The notes beneath the pieces were generated by a model. The model worked only from the letters and a program-made list of their open reading frames with translations. It had not been told where the DNA came from and did not search any database. Shown here piece after piece: positions 1 through 8,144 of a stretch of 38,551 nucleotides of DNA; the first letter of the stretch is position 1; every line of letters starts with the position of its first letter. The position numbers and the translations under genes were made by a program. The stretch is taken from the NCBI GenBank assembly GCA_964560875.1, contig CAZLMW010000076.1, positions 1-38,551 on the forward strand, in the 5' to 3' direction. Source of the stretch: CAZLMW01 sp964560875. Its GTDB lineage: Bacteria; Myxococcota_A; UBA9042.

Positions 1-190
1 TGGAGCCGGACGTGCTCGAACCGCTGGAGCCGGACGTGCTCGAACCGCTGGAGCCCGACGTGCTCGAACCGGAGGTGCTGGAGCCGCTGGACCCGGACGT
101 GCTGGAGGCGCCTGACGTGCTGGAGCCGGACGTGCTCGACGCGCCGGACGTGCTGGATCCGCCGGAGCTGGACGTGCTCGATCCGCCGGC
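1..190. repeat. 24-bp tandem repeat inside lipoprotein gene
   Basis: Bases 1-24 and 25-48 are identical, and 49-72 is a third copy with a few changes. Up to about 190 the pattern decays into shorter variants built on the core GGACGTGCT. Each 24-bp unit encodes eight residues (Ser/Gly/Thr) on the minus strand, so gain or loss of copies keeps the frame. Confidence 0.85.
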
Positions 191-490
191 GTCGCTGCCG
201 CTCGAGCTTGTCGATCCGCTGGACCCGCTGCTGGTGCTGCTCCCGCCGCTGCTGCTGGATGCCCCACCGGTGCTGCTTCCGCCGCTGCTGGTGCTGCTTC
301 CGCCGTCGGTGCCAGCCGCGTCTGTGCCGCCGCTGCTGGTGCTGCTTCCGCTCGCGCCGCCGCCGGTAAAGGTCGACCCGCCGGTGGCAGAGGTTCCGCA
401 GGCCGCGATCAGGGCGACGGTCGAAAGCGCAACGACCACGCGGTCAACGGGAATGCGCGCGGCAGAGAGCCACTCAAGGGGCGATCGCAT
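1..490 (-). CDS. Ser/Gly/Thr-repeat lipoprotein, N-terminal part (truncated by window edge)
   Basis: Reading the minus strand from an ATG at 488-490 gives at least 163 residues and no stop before the window edge, so the C-terminus is missing. The protein begins MRSPLEWLSA, has a hydrophobic stretch (residues 17-30) and a lipobox LIAAC with the lipidation Cys at residue 31. The rest is almost only Ser, Gly and Thr with a few Asp and Ala, built from units such as SSGSSTSG. A GGAG ribosome-binding site lies at 497-500, six bases before the ATG. Family knowledge: such linkers after a lipobox tether surface domains in myxobacteria-type genomes; the functional domain is presumably beyond the window. 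The plus-strand reading of this stretch (12-524, Leu/Pro/Asp-rich) is a shadow of the repeats. Function unknown. Confidence 0.8.
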   Translation of the reverse strand, partial: MRSPLEWLSAARIPVDRVVVALSTVALIAACGTSATGGSTFTGGGASGSSTSSGGTDAAGTDGGSSTSSGGSSTGGASSSSGGSSTSSGSSGSTSSSGSDAGGSSTSSSGGSSTSGASSTSGSSTSGASSTSGSSGSSTSGSSTSGSSGSSTSGSSGSSTSGS

Positions 491-736
491 CGGGTGCTCC
501 ACTAAAAATGCGCGCGGAGGGTAGCAGTACCCCACCACAGAACAAAGGCTGCGATCGGTTCGCCGGCCAACCGCAGGATGCCGCGAGCGATTTTCCGTAC
601 CAACTTGTTCCCGCCACTGCGAAACCCTAGAATCGCACCCGCCTCCGCCTCCCCGCGCGTCGTTTCACACGGGCCACCTCGCGTGCCGGCACCGCCTGGC
701 GCCTCACTGCCCTCCGTTCTGCTTCGGTCTTCAGTC
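491..736. promoter_or_regulatory. Divergent intergenic region
   Basis: This 246-base gap separates the minus-strand lipoprotein from the plus-strand kinase gene and must hold both promoters. The GGAG at 497-500 serves the lipoprotein. I see no Shine-Dalgarno-like motif just before the kinase start at 737, and no clear -35/-10 pair or operator. An open frame extends upstream from the kinase to 578, but its sequence does not look like protein. Confidence 0.4.
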
Positions 737-2269
<1,533 letters not shown>

Positions 2270-2284
2270 CGTGGGATCGCTCCG

Positions 2285-4768
2285 ATGACCCGATCGGCCA
2301 CGGGCGGCTCGACGCCGCGTTATCTCGTCAGCGCGGTCGCATTCATCCTCTATGCGATCGCCTTCGTGCCGCTCTACAGGACCCTTGGTCCCGGCGTGGA
2401 GGCGATCGGCGCGCTGCTGGTCATGCTGGCTGCGGCCATGCTCGGAATGCGTGTTGGCGTAGCGGCCGCGGTCGTCTGCCTCGGCCTGCATGTCGCCCTG
2501 TATAGCTTCGTCCTGGACCTTGGATGGTGGGCCGCTGCGACCCAAGCGTCGGCCACGTCCAACCTCATGCTGCCGCTCGTGGGCTCGGTGTTGGGCCGAT
2601 TCCGCGATCTGCAGGTCCAGCTCGATAACGAGGTGGCCGACCGCGAGAAGACCGAAAGCGAGCTTCGCGCTGCCCACGACGAGGCGCGGGCGATGACCGA
2701 AGAGGCCCGCGCCGCCACCGAAGAAGCCCGCGCCGCGACCGAAGACGCCAAGGCCGCGAGCCTCGCCAAGAGCGACTTCCTCGCCCGCATGAGCCACGAG
2801 ATCCGCACGCCCATGCACGGGGTGATCGGTATGACGCAGCTGATGCTGGAATCACGGCTCAGCGAAGATCAGCGCGACTACGCCGAGATGATCCGCACAT
2901 CGGCCAATGCGCTGCTGCTCATCATCAACGACATCCTCGACTTCTCGAAGGTGGAGGCGGGCAAGCTCGAGCTCGAAAACACCGACTACGACCTCGTCGC
3001 CATGATCGAGGAAGTGGTGACCATCATGTCGATGGGCGGCGCGAGGAAGGCCGTCGACGTCGTGTTCCTCAAGCCGCCGAGTATCCCCGAACGCATCGTC
3101 GGCGACCCCGGCCGTCTCCGCCAAGTGCTGCTCAACCTCGTGAGCAACGCGGTCAAATTCACCGAAGAGGGCCGCATCGAGGTCCACTTGAAGATGCTGG
3201 CCCGGGATGGCGAACGCGTGCGGCTGCGTTGCGAGGTGATCGACACCGGCATCGGGATGAGCGCGGAGCAGGCCGACAAGATCTTCGAGCCCTTCAAACA
3301 GGCCGACACCTCGACGACTCGAAAGTTCGGCGGCACAGGGCTTGGGTTGTCCATCTGTCGGCAGCTGATTGAGCTGATGGGGGGCGTGATCGGGTGCACG
3401 AGCGAAATCGGCAAGGGCAGCACGTTCTTCTTCGAGCTGGAGTGCCCGATCGCTGATTCGCCCATCGAAGCGGAAGTCGCCGCGGCGCTGCCTCGATTGC
3501 GCGGCGTGAGGACGCTCGTGGTCACCGACATCGAAGGTCACGACGAGTCCATGGTGCTGCGATTGGCGCGCCTTGGCATGGAAGCGCAGATCGCACACGG
3601 CGAGATCGCCGGCATCCAGGCCCTTTCGGCGGGTGTGCGTGCGGGAAAACCCTTCGAGCTATGTGTTGTCGACCTTCCGACCGCTGGCGATGACGCGATT
3701 GGCTTTGGCACAACGGTTACGAGCGAGCCCGCCCACACTGGCCTCGTCCTTGCGCTGATCACGGCCGACAGCACAGCGGTGAACGAAGCCGCGGTCGCTG
3801 ACGCCGGGTACGCGTGCTACCTGACCCATCCGCTGACTCTTGAACTCCTCCACGATGGTCTGACCGCGGCGCTCGGCAGGAACACAAGTGGCACGCGCAT
3901 CACCGGCAAGAAGAAGAAGAAGAACCTGATGGTGACCGTGCACCGGATGCAGGAGGCCCGCGCCAAAGCCCGGCGGTTGGTGCTGCTCGCCGAAGACAAC
4001 CGCATCAACCAGGTCATCGCGGTCAAGGTGCTCGAGACGCTCGGGCTGCGCGTCGATGTCGTGCACAACGGCGAACAAGCGGTCCAGGCAGCTGCGGCCA
4101 AACGCTACGACGCGGTGTTCATGGACGGACAAATGCCGGTCATGGACGGCTTCAAGGCCACGCGTACCATTCGCCAAGCCGAAAAACCCAGCGAACGTGT
4201 CCCAATCATCGCGCTGACCGCGAGTGCCATGGCAGGGGACAAGCAACGCTGCCTCGACGCCGGGATGGACGACTTCCTGACCAAGCCGATCGATCCTGGC
4301 GCGCTACAGCGAGTCGTGGGCAAGTGGCTCCCCGACCGCGCGCGTCACGCCCCATCTGGCGGCGGCGGTTTCCGCGAGACGGGCTCGGGCATGCCCGTCG
4401 ACGCCACTGTTTTGCGCAATCTAAAGAAAGCCGGGGGCCCCGAAGTCGTCGCGATGGCCGTCGACATGTTTTTGCAAGCGGCCGAAGACGGCGTGCGCGA
4501 TTTGCGTATGGTGGCCAAGCTCGGCGACGCGAAAATGCTCAAAGAAGCCGCCCACAAGTTCAAGGGTTCGTGCGGTTCGGTCGGGGCACGACAGGCCGCG
4601 ATGTTGCTCCAGCAGCTCGAGACACCCGACCCGGTGACGGATATCGACAGCGTGATCGATCGCCTCGAGGTGGAGCTGCGGCGGGTGAGGTCGGCGTTGA
4701 CGGGCTATCGAAAGTCCGGCTCGGCCGCGTTCAAGTTGACGGGAGACCACGGAGTCCGGCACCTGTAA
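2285..4768 (+). CDS. Hybrid sensor histidine kinase (membrane, HisKA-HATPase-pseudo-REC-REC-HPt)
   Basis: An 827-residue membrane histidine kinase. Hydrophobic segments at about 13-32, 38-75 and 90-105 form the sensor/anchor with little room for a periplasmic domain. An Ala/Glu-rich coiled coil (about 115-160) with the heptad-like unit EARAATE leads to the HisKA box SHEIRTPMHGVIGM with phospho-accepting His171. The HATPase domain shows the N box (LLNLVSNAVKFT), DTGIGM and GGTGLGL. Residues about 405-530 resemble a degenerate receiver. The second receiver (about 565-685) is intact, with AEDN and acceptor Asp614 in FMDGQMPVMDG. An HPt domain closes the protein with His757 in AAHKFKGSCG. The layout is that of BarA/ArcB-like multistep phosphorelays. 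It follows the kinase-receiver gene by 15 bases, so the HPt may phosphorylate that receiver (inference). Confidence 0.93.
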   Translation: MTRSATGGSTPRYLVSAVAFILYAIAFVPLYRTLGPGVEAIGALLVMLAAAMLGMRVGVAAAVVCLGLHVALYSFVLDLGWWAAATQASATSNLMLPLVGSVLGRFRDLQVQLDNEVADREKTESELRAAHDEARAMTEEARAATEEARAATEDAKAASLAKSDFLARMSHEIRTPMHGVIGMTQLMLESRLSEDQRDYAEMIRTSANALLLIINDILDFSKVEAGKLELENTDYDLVAMIEEVVTIMSMGGARKAVDVVFLKPPSIPERIVGDPGRLRQVLLNLVSNAVKFTEEGRIEVHLKMLARDGERVRLRCEVIDTGIGMSAEQADKIFEPFKQADTSTTRKFGGTGLGLSICRQLIELMGGVIGCTSEIGKGSTFFFELECPIADSPIEAEVAAALPRLRGVRTLVVTDIEGHDESMVLRLARLGMEAQIAHGEIAGIQALSAGVRAGKPFELCVVDLPTAGDDAIGFGTTVTSEPAHTGLVLALITADSTAVNEAAVADAGYACYLTHPLTLELLHDGLTAALGRNTSGTRITGKKKKKNLMVTVHRMQEARAKARRLVLLAEDNRINQVIAVKVLETLGLRVDVVHNGEQAVQAAAAKRYDAVFMDGQMPVMDGFKATRTIRQAEKPSERVPIIALTASAMAGDKQRCLDAGMDDFLTKPIDPGALQRVVGKWLPDRARHAPSGGGGFRETGSGMPVDATVLRNLKKAGGPEVVAMAVDMFLQAAEDGVRDLRMVAKLGDAKMLKEAAHKFKGSCGSVGARQAAMLLQQLETPDPVTDIDSVIDRLEVELRRVRSALTGYRKSGSAAFKLTGDHGVRHL
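2690..2760 (+). repeat. Short 21-bp tandem repeats encoding helical linker
   Basis: About three imperfect 21-base units encode the seven-residue motif EARAATE between the membrane part and the HisKA domain. The seven-residue period suits a signalling helix or coiled coil that passes conformational change to the kinase core. Confidence 0.6.
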
Positions 4769-4790
4769 GCGTGCCGACCTTGGCCAACGC

Positions 4791-4795
4791 AGGAG
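4791..4795 (+). promoter_or_regulatory. Ribosome-binding site deciding the 4802 start
   Basis: AGGAG lies directly against an ATG at 4796 but six bases before the in-frame ATG at 4802. The spacing favours 4802 as the true start. Confidence 0.7.
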
Positions 4796-4801
4796 ATGGT
4801 G

Positions 4802-5599
4802 ATGGCAACGACGAAGCGGACGCTACGCAGCAGCTGGCCACACGTGCTCATTGTCATCGCGTGCGGCTTCGCGGTTGCGTGCTCCGATGATGACGGCGGA
4901 GGCACGGACAAGGACAGCGGCGCGACGGCGGATGGCGCGAGCGGGGCCGACGCTGGCGGCTCGAACGATGGCGGCTCATCGTCCGCCGACGCAGCCACAG
5001 CAGGCGACGCGGGGCCAGCGGGGCGCAACGCGAAGTGCACAAATTTCGACGACGGCGTCTACGGAAAGAAGCGAGCCTGGGCCGCGTTCACGCACAAGGG
5101 CACCACCTACACGTGCAACGTCTGCCGCGGCGGCCGCAAAGACCTGCAAGGCACGTGGCGACTCGTCGACTTCGACACCGAGGATCCGCGCACCCCGCTC
5201 AAGTCCAAGGATGGCAGCCTGTATCGCGAGACCATCTCCATCGATGGCAATCATTGGTCGAGTCGGCTTGTGGGCAAGGACCTCGGCAAGGCCGTCGACG
5301 CCAAGCTCGACGGCTACTACTTCTGTAGCGATATCGCTGAGGTAAAGGGTGAACCGACGATCTTCGTTCAGCAAACCGTCACGCCCGAGGGCGCGTTCGG
5401 CAACGACAGCAAGAGCGCTTGGGGTGCGACGGTTCTGCACAAGGGCGCCGACCGGCTCTCATTGACCGACTTACGGTTCGATGACTTGAGCAAGCCTGGT
5501 AAGCAAAGTGCCCTTTATTGTCGCGTAGGTGCGAAGGTAAAGGTGAAGGAGAAGGGCAAAGATATCGACGTTCTTTGCGACGACCCGTTCAAGAAATAG
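4802..5599 (+). CDS. Predicted lipoprotein of unknown function
   Basis: 265 residues. The N-terminus MATTKRTLRS is followed by a hydrophobic stretch and the lipobox AVAC with Cys27, then a linker of about 50 residues rich in Asp, Gly, Ser and Ala. The C-terminal part from about residue 76 is compact and has several Cys (KCTNF, CNVCRGG, YFCSD, LYCRVG, VLCDD) that could form disulfides in the periplasm. It includes a phrase reminiscent of lipocalin-like or META-type small domains (GTWRLVDFDTEDP), but I do not recognise a family. It lies 33 bases after the histidine kinase gene, so co-transcription is possible. The start is set by the AGGAG at 4791-4795. Confidence 0.8.
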   Translation: MATTKRTLRSSWPHVLIVIACGFAVACSDDDGGGTDKDSGATADGASGADAGGSNDGGSSSADAATAGDAGPAGRNAKCTNFDDGVYGKKRAWAAFTHKGTTYTCNVCRGGRKDLQGTWRLVDFDTEDPRTPLKSKDGSLYRETISIDGNHWSSRLVGKDLGKAVDAKLDGYYFCSDIAEVKGEPTIFVQQTVTPEGAFGNDSKSAWGATVLHKGADRLSLTDLRFDDLSKPGKQSALYCRVGAKVKVKEKGKDIDVLCDDPFKK

Positions 5600-5615
5600 G
5601 CGCGCGTATCAAGTG

Positions 5616-5634
5616 CGCGACTCACACTGTCGCG
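5616..5634. terminator. Possible bidirectional hairpin between convergent genes
   Basis: A perfect 6-bp stem CGCGAC/GTCGCG encloses a 7-base loop in the 54-base gap between two converging genes. It is followed by ATTTCG rather than a T tract, so intrinsic termination would be weak. Confidence 0.4.
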
Positions 5635-5653
5635 ATTTCGCCTGGCTCAGCGA

Positions 5654-6217
5654 TCAATCTCGCTGCTTCAAGAGCTCGAGTGCTTGCCGCCGCAGTCGCG
5701 ATTTGCGACTTGATCTCATGCCTTTGTGGACCGATTCGTGGATCCGGGGGAGCGCCATCAGCAGCTGAGCGGTCTGCTTGGGCGTCAACACCTTGCGCAT
5801 GGCGGCAAACTCCTGCGCACGCAGCGCCGAGCTCTTCGTTCGCGCGGCCATCATGCGGTCGATCGCGTGCTTGAACAGGGCGTCGTCCGTCTCCCCCGCG
5901 CGGACCAGCAGATGCAGCGCGCGTCCTGTGCGGTGCAGCTCGCGCTGGATCTTCTGACGTTGCACGTCGAAGCCATCCAAAATCGTGACGATCTTGGCGT
6001 GCGCGGAGGCGGGCAGGGCGACTTCGGCTCGCAAGGCAGCCGCCCGAGCGGTTCGCATCGTCTTGCGCAGCTGCTCACGTTGTTTGGCCGACATGCGGTG
6101 CAGCGGCCGGCCGCGGTGGCCGTGCGCGCCGGGCCGTCCAGGTCCGCCATGGGGTTGCGCCACAGCCAGCGCCGGTAGCAGCGCCGCGATCATCGCAATC
6201 AGAAGAGCCCGTTTCAT
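5654..6217 (-). CDS. Periplasmic Spy/ZraP/CnrX-like protein (LTxxQ type)
   Basis: 187 residues. A signal peptide (MKRALLIAMIAALLPALAVA, cleavage after Ala20) exports it to the periplasm. The mature N-terminus is rich in His, Gly and Arg (His23, 32, 34, 40), a plausible metal site. The rest is highly helical and basic and holds the LTPKQ motif (144-148) matching the LTxxQ signature of the Spy/CpxP/ZraP group. Related proteins act as periplasmic chaperones or metal sensors, and CnrX controls an ECF sigma factor with its membrane anti-sigma partner. Here it is the last gene of a sigma/anti-sigma operon, which supports a sensing role (inference). The ATG overlaps the upstream TGA as ATGA (6214-6217), which fixes the start; a longer open frame begins at 6268 but lacks the signal peptide at its N-terminus. 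Confidence 0.8.
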   Translation of the reverse strand: MKRALLIAMIAALLPALAVAQPHGGPGRPGAHGHRGRPLHRMSAKQREQLRKTMRTARAAALRAEVALPASAHAKIVTILDGFDVQRQKIQRELHRTGRALHLLVRAGETDDALFKHAIDRMMAARTKSSALRAQEFAAMRKVLTPKQTAQLLMALPRIHESVHKGMRSSRKSRLRRQALELLKQRD

Positions 6218-6810
6218 CGCGTTTGCTCCGTTTCGTCCTCGTAACCGGTGGCGCCGAGGTCGAGCCATGTGCCGGCCGCAGCGCTCCGGCTCGTTTCATT
6301 GTCCTCGTCGTCGAACGCCTCATCGAGCCATGCGTCCTCGTCGATGCCCAACCCTTCGAGAGGGTCGTCGATCATCGCGAGAAACATGGGTTGGTCGTCC
6401 TCGGCGCTGGAGATCGCAGCCACGGCGACCGGCTCCGCCCCGGCAGAGTTTGGGCCGGCATCCGGGGGCGCGATCTTCGCGACGGCCGGCGCGTTCGTCG
6501 TCTCACCGCCGCCGCCGCTGGACGACACCAACGACCACCCAACCACCGCGGCAAGCGCCGCAGCGACGGCGATCCGAACCGCGCGAAAGTTGCTGCGCTT
6601 GGCGCGGTTTGTGCCACCAGGCCTGACCGGAAGCGCCACGACTTTGGCCGAATCTGCGGTCCCGAGAGACGCCGCAAATCCGTCGAGTCGCGCCAACGTC
6701 GCGTCGTCCACATCAAGCATTGCTTCATCAAATAGTGACTGGAGTTCTCGTTCGATAGATTCTGAACCGTGATCTGGTCCATCATGATTTTCGTGGCGGT
6801 TGTCCGTCAT
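6214..6810 (-). CDS. Putative membrane-anchored anti-sigma factor
   Basis: 198 residues with an acidic, His-containing N-terminal cytoplasmic part (1-75), one transmembrane segment (about 77-96, flanked by KRSNFR) and an acidic periplasmic part ending in an Asp/Glu-rich tail. I see no zinc HxxxCxxC motif, so it is not a classical ZAS-type anti-sigma factor. The assignment rests on position: it overlaps the ECF sigma gene upstream (ATGA, 6807-6810) and the periplasmic Spy-like gene downstream (ATGA, 6214-6217). In CnrYXH-like systems the single-pass anti-sigma protein holds the sigma factor at the membrane until the periplasmic sensor signals. The order here is sigma, anti-sigma, sensor. Confidence 0.7.
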   Translation of the reverse strand: MTDNRHENHDGPDHGSESIERELQSLFDEAMLDVDDATLARLDGFAASLGTADSAKVVALPVRPGGTNRAKRSNFRAVRIAVAAALAAVVGWSLVSSSGGGGETTNAPAVAKIAPPDAGPNSAGAEPVAVAAISSAEDDQPMFLAMIDDPLEGLGIDEDAWLDEAFDDEDNETSRSAAAGTWLDLGATGYEDETEQTR

Positions 6811-7406
6811 TTTCCACCTTCCCTGGAGCGCGCGCCGAGCAGGTCGCCCAGCTCCTCGCGCAGCGTCTTGAGCGCCATGTGGACGAGCACCCGGGCCGAC
6901 CGCTCGGTGCTTCCAACTGCCGTTGCAATCTCCGCGTACGACAGCCCCGCATCGAGCCGCAGCATGGCGGCCTTGCGACGTTTCTCAGGGAGCCGGCCAA
7001 GCGCTTCATGGACGCGCTTCTGTAGCCTCGTCGCGGCCAGTTCCTGCTCGGGCGTCGCTGGCGAATCGTGCACGACGGCGAGCTCGTTGCGTTGCCGACG
7101 CCTCATTTCACCGCGCAGGTTCGTCCACGCCCGCTGCGCGGCGATGGACGCGAGCCACGACTTCAAGGACGTCCCTGGCGTGTAGTCCGCGAGCCGGCTG
7201 TGCGCGATGGTCAACGTCTCTTGCACCGCATCCTCCGCGAATTCGGCCCCACCGGAGCGCGCTGCGACCCGGTACAGCATCGGCAAGTGCGGGCGCACCA
7301 GGGCCGCAAAGGCGCGTCCGTCACCGGCCAGCGCCGCCTGCACACGCCGCTGCTCAAGGTCGACGACCTCCGCATCCGTTTCGTGCTGCAACGCCGCTTG
7401 AGTCAC
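6807..7406 (-). CDS. ECF-type RNA polymerase sigma factor
   Basis: 199 residues with the two ECF domains. Region 2 (about 33-100) includes AEDAVQETLTIAHSRLADY, an LKSWLASIAA segment and an aromatic/Arg stretch expected to melt the -10 element. Region 4 (about 128-185) holds LGRLPEKRRKAAMLRL and a helix-turn-helix (LSYAEIATAVGSTERSARV) for the -35 element. It likely directs transcription of its own operon and a stress or envelope regulon. The start is GTG (7404-7406), supported by GGGAG at 7413-7417 with six-base spacing. It is the first gene of a three-gene, translationally coupled unit. Confidence 0.9.
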   Translation of the reverse strand: MTQAALQHETDAEVVDLEQRRVQAALAGDGRAFAALVRPHLPMLYRVAARSGGAEFAEDAVQETLTIAHSRLADYTPGTSLKSWLASIAAQRAWTNLRGEMRRRQRNELAVVHDSPATPEQELAATRLQKRVHEALGRLPEKRRKAAMLRLDAGLSYAEIATAVGSTERSARVLVHMALKTLREELGDLLGARSREGGK

Positions 7407-7412
7407 TGGATG

Positions 7413-7417
7413 CTCCC
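7413..7417 (-). promoter_or_regulatory. Ribosome-binding site for the GTG-start sigma factor
   Basis: The minus strand reads GGGAG six bases before the GTG at 7406, which supports the non-ATG start. Confidence 0.6.
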
Positions 7418-7547
7418 GGCTCGGCCGTTTCGTCGCTCGTGCACACCAGCAGATGCCGCCCGTGCGCCAAGCGTTAAAGGCCCCATCGGTAACGCAGCAT
7501 GCCGTTGTTCGAATCAGGCTGCCTTCATGGTATGTCAGGGCGCGACC

Positions 7548-7553
7548 GGGGAG
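7548..7553 (+). promoter_or_regulatory. Ribosome-binding site deciding the 7559 start
   Basis: GGGGAG stands five bases before the ATG at 7559 and makes this start better than the in-frame ATGs upstream (7499, 7532). Confidence 0.65.
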
Positions 7554-7558
7554 TTGTC

Positions 7559-8095
7559 ATGTTGTTCGCCGCCACCAGGACTCGTTTTGCCACGCTGCTT
7601 TGGCCCGTCGCGTTCGCCAGCCTTGTGTCCGCGGGCTGCGCGAGCGACGCAACGACGGCGGACACAACCCCGACGTGTCCCGGCGAACTGAGCGTCAAGA
7701 TAAACGAGGGTCTGTTCTTCGATGGTTGCCGCGTCCTCACGTCGGAGACGGAGCCAAAGGTCTCGCTGGAGACGGCCGACTTGCTCGTGTACAAGCGCAA
7801 GACATCGGGTTTCGATCTGTGGTCGGGACAGGTTGACGGTGACACGCAGCCCCTCAAGGTGATGACCGAGGTCAGCGCGAACAAGATCCCAAAGGTCTTC
7901 AAGAGCCTCGGCGAGATCGGCTACCAGAAGCCGTCACCCGCCGCCGTCGAGGACGCGCAGGGACGATTCTTCAGCGTCGGTTCCGGGCACGGCCTGGTGG
8001 TCAAGAACAGCGCGAGCAAGGGCTGGACCAAGGTCTGGGTCAAGCAGGCCATCTCGTCGGCCGAGACGCTGATCGTGCAATTCGAGACGTTCTAG
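7559..8095 (+). CDS. Predicted lipoprotein of unknown function
   Basis: 178 residues. A hydrophobic signal (residues 10-25) ends in the lipobox LVSAGC with Cys27, followed by a short Thr/Ala-rich linker. The remaining 140 residues look like one small beta-rich domain; phrases such as SGFDLWSGQVDGDTQPLKV and FFSVGSGHGLVVKN suggest an outer-surface or periplasmic fold, but I do not recognise the family. The start is chosen from the GGGGAG ribosome-binding site. The last codons (ETF stop) lie inside a 9-bp tandem repeat. Confidence 0.75.
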   Translation: MLFAATRTRFATLLWPVAFASLVSAGCASDATTADTTPTCPGELSVKINEGLFFDGCRVLTSETEPKVSLETADLLVYKRKTSGFDLWSGQVDGDTQPLKVMTEVSANKIPKVFKSLGEIGYQKPSPAAVEDAQGRFFSVGSGHGLVVKNSASKGWTKVWVKQAISSAETLIVQFETF

Positions 8096-8129
8096 ACGTT
8101 CTAGACGTTCTAGACGTTCTGGACCTTCT
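8085..8129 (+). repeat. 9-bp tandem repeat (AGACGTTCT) across a stop codon
   Basis: Four perfect copies of AGACGTTCT (8085-8120) and one degenerate copy (8121-8129) span the end of the lipoprotein gene and its downstream gap. Since the unit is 9 bases, the coding frame reads ACG-TTC-TAG in each unit, so the stop codon is repeated in frame. Confidence 0.9.
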
Positions 8130-8144
8130 ACACGGGCTCGGCAG

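Larger units (their letters stand above)
7407..7558. promoter_or_regulatory. Divergent intergenic region
   Basis: 152 bases between the sigma-factor operon and a plus-strand lipoprotein. Both promoters must be here, including any autoregulated ECF promoter. I looked for a GGAAC/GTC-type pair; a GAAC occurs on the minus strand near 7510 but without a properly spaced partner, so I make no call. Confidence 0.35.

Noticed and set aside
12..524. 170-codon plus-strand frame rich in Leu, Pro and Asp
   Set aside because: It is the antisense reading of the 24-bp repeats in the minus-strand lipoprotein, which has its own ribosome-binding site, signal and lipobox.
7505..7520. TTCGAATC resembling a tRNA T-loop
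   Set aside because: The flanking bases do not pair into a T stem and no acceptor, D or anticodon arm fits.
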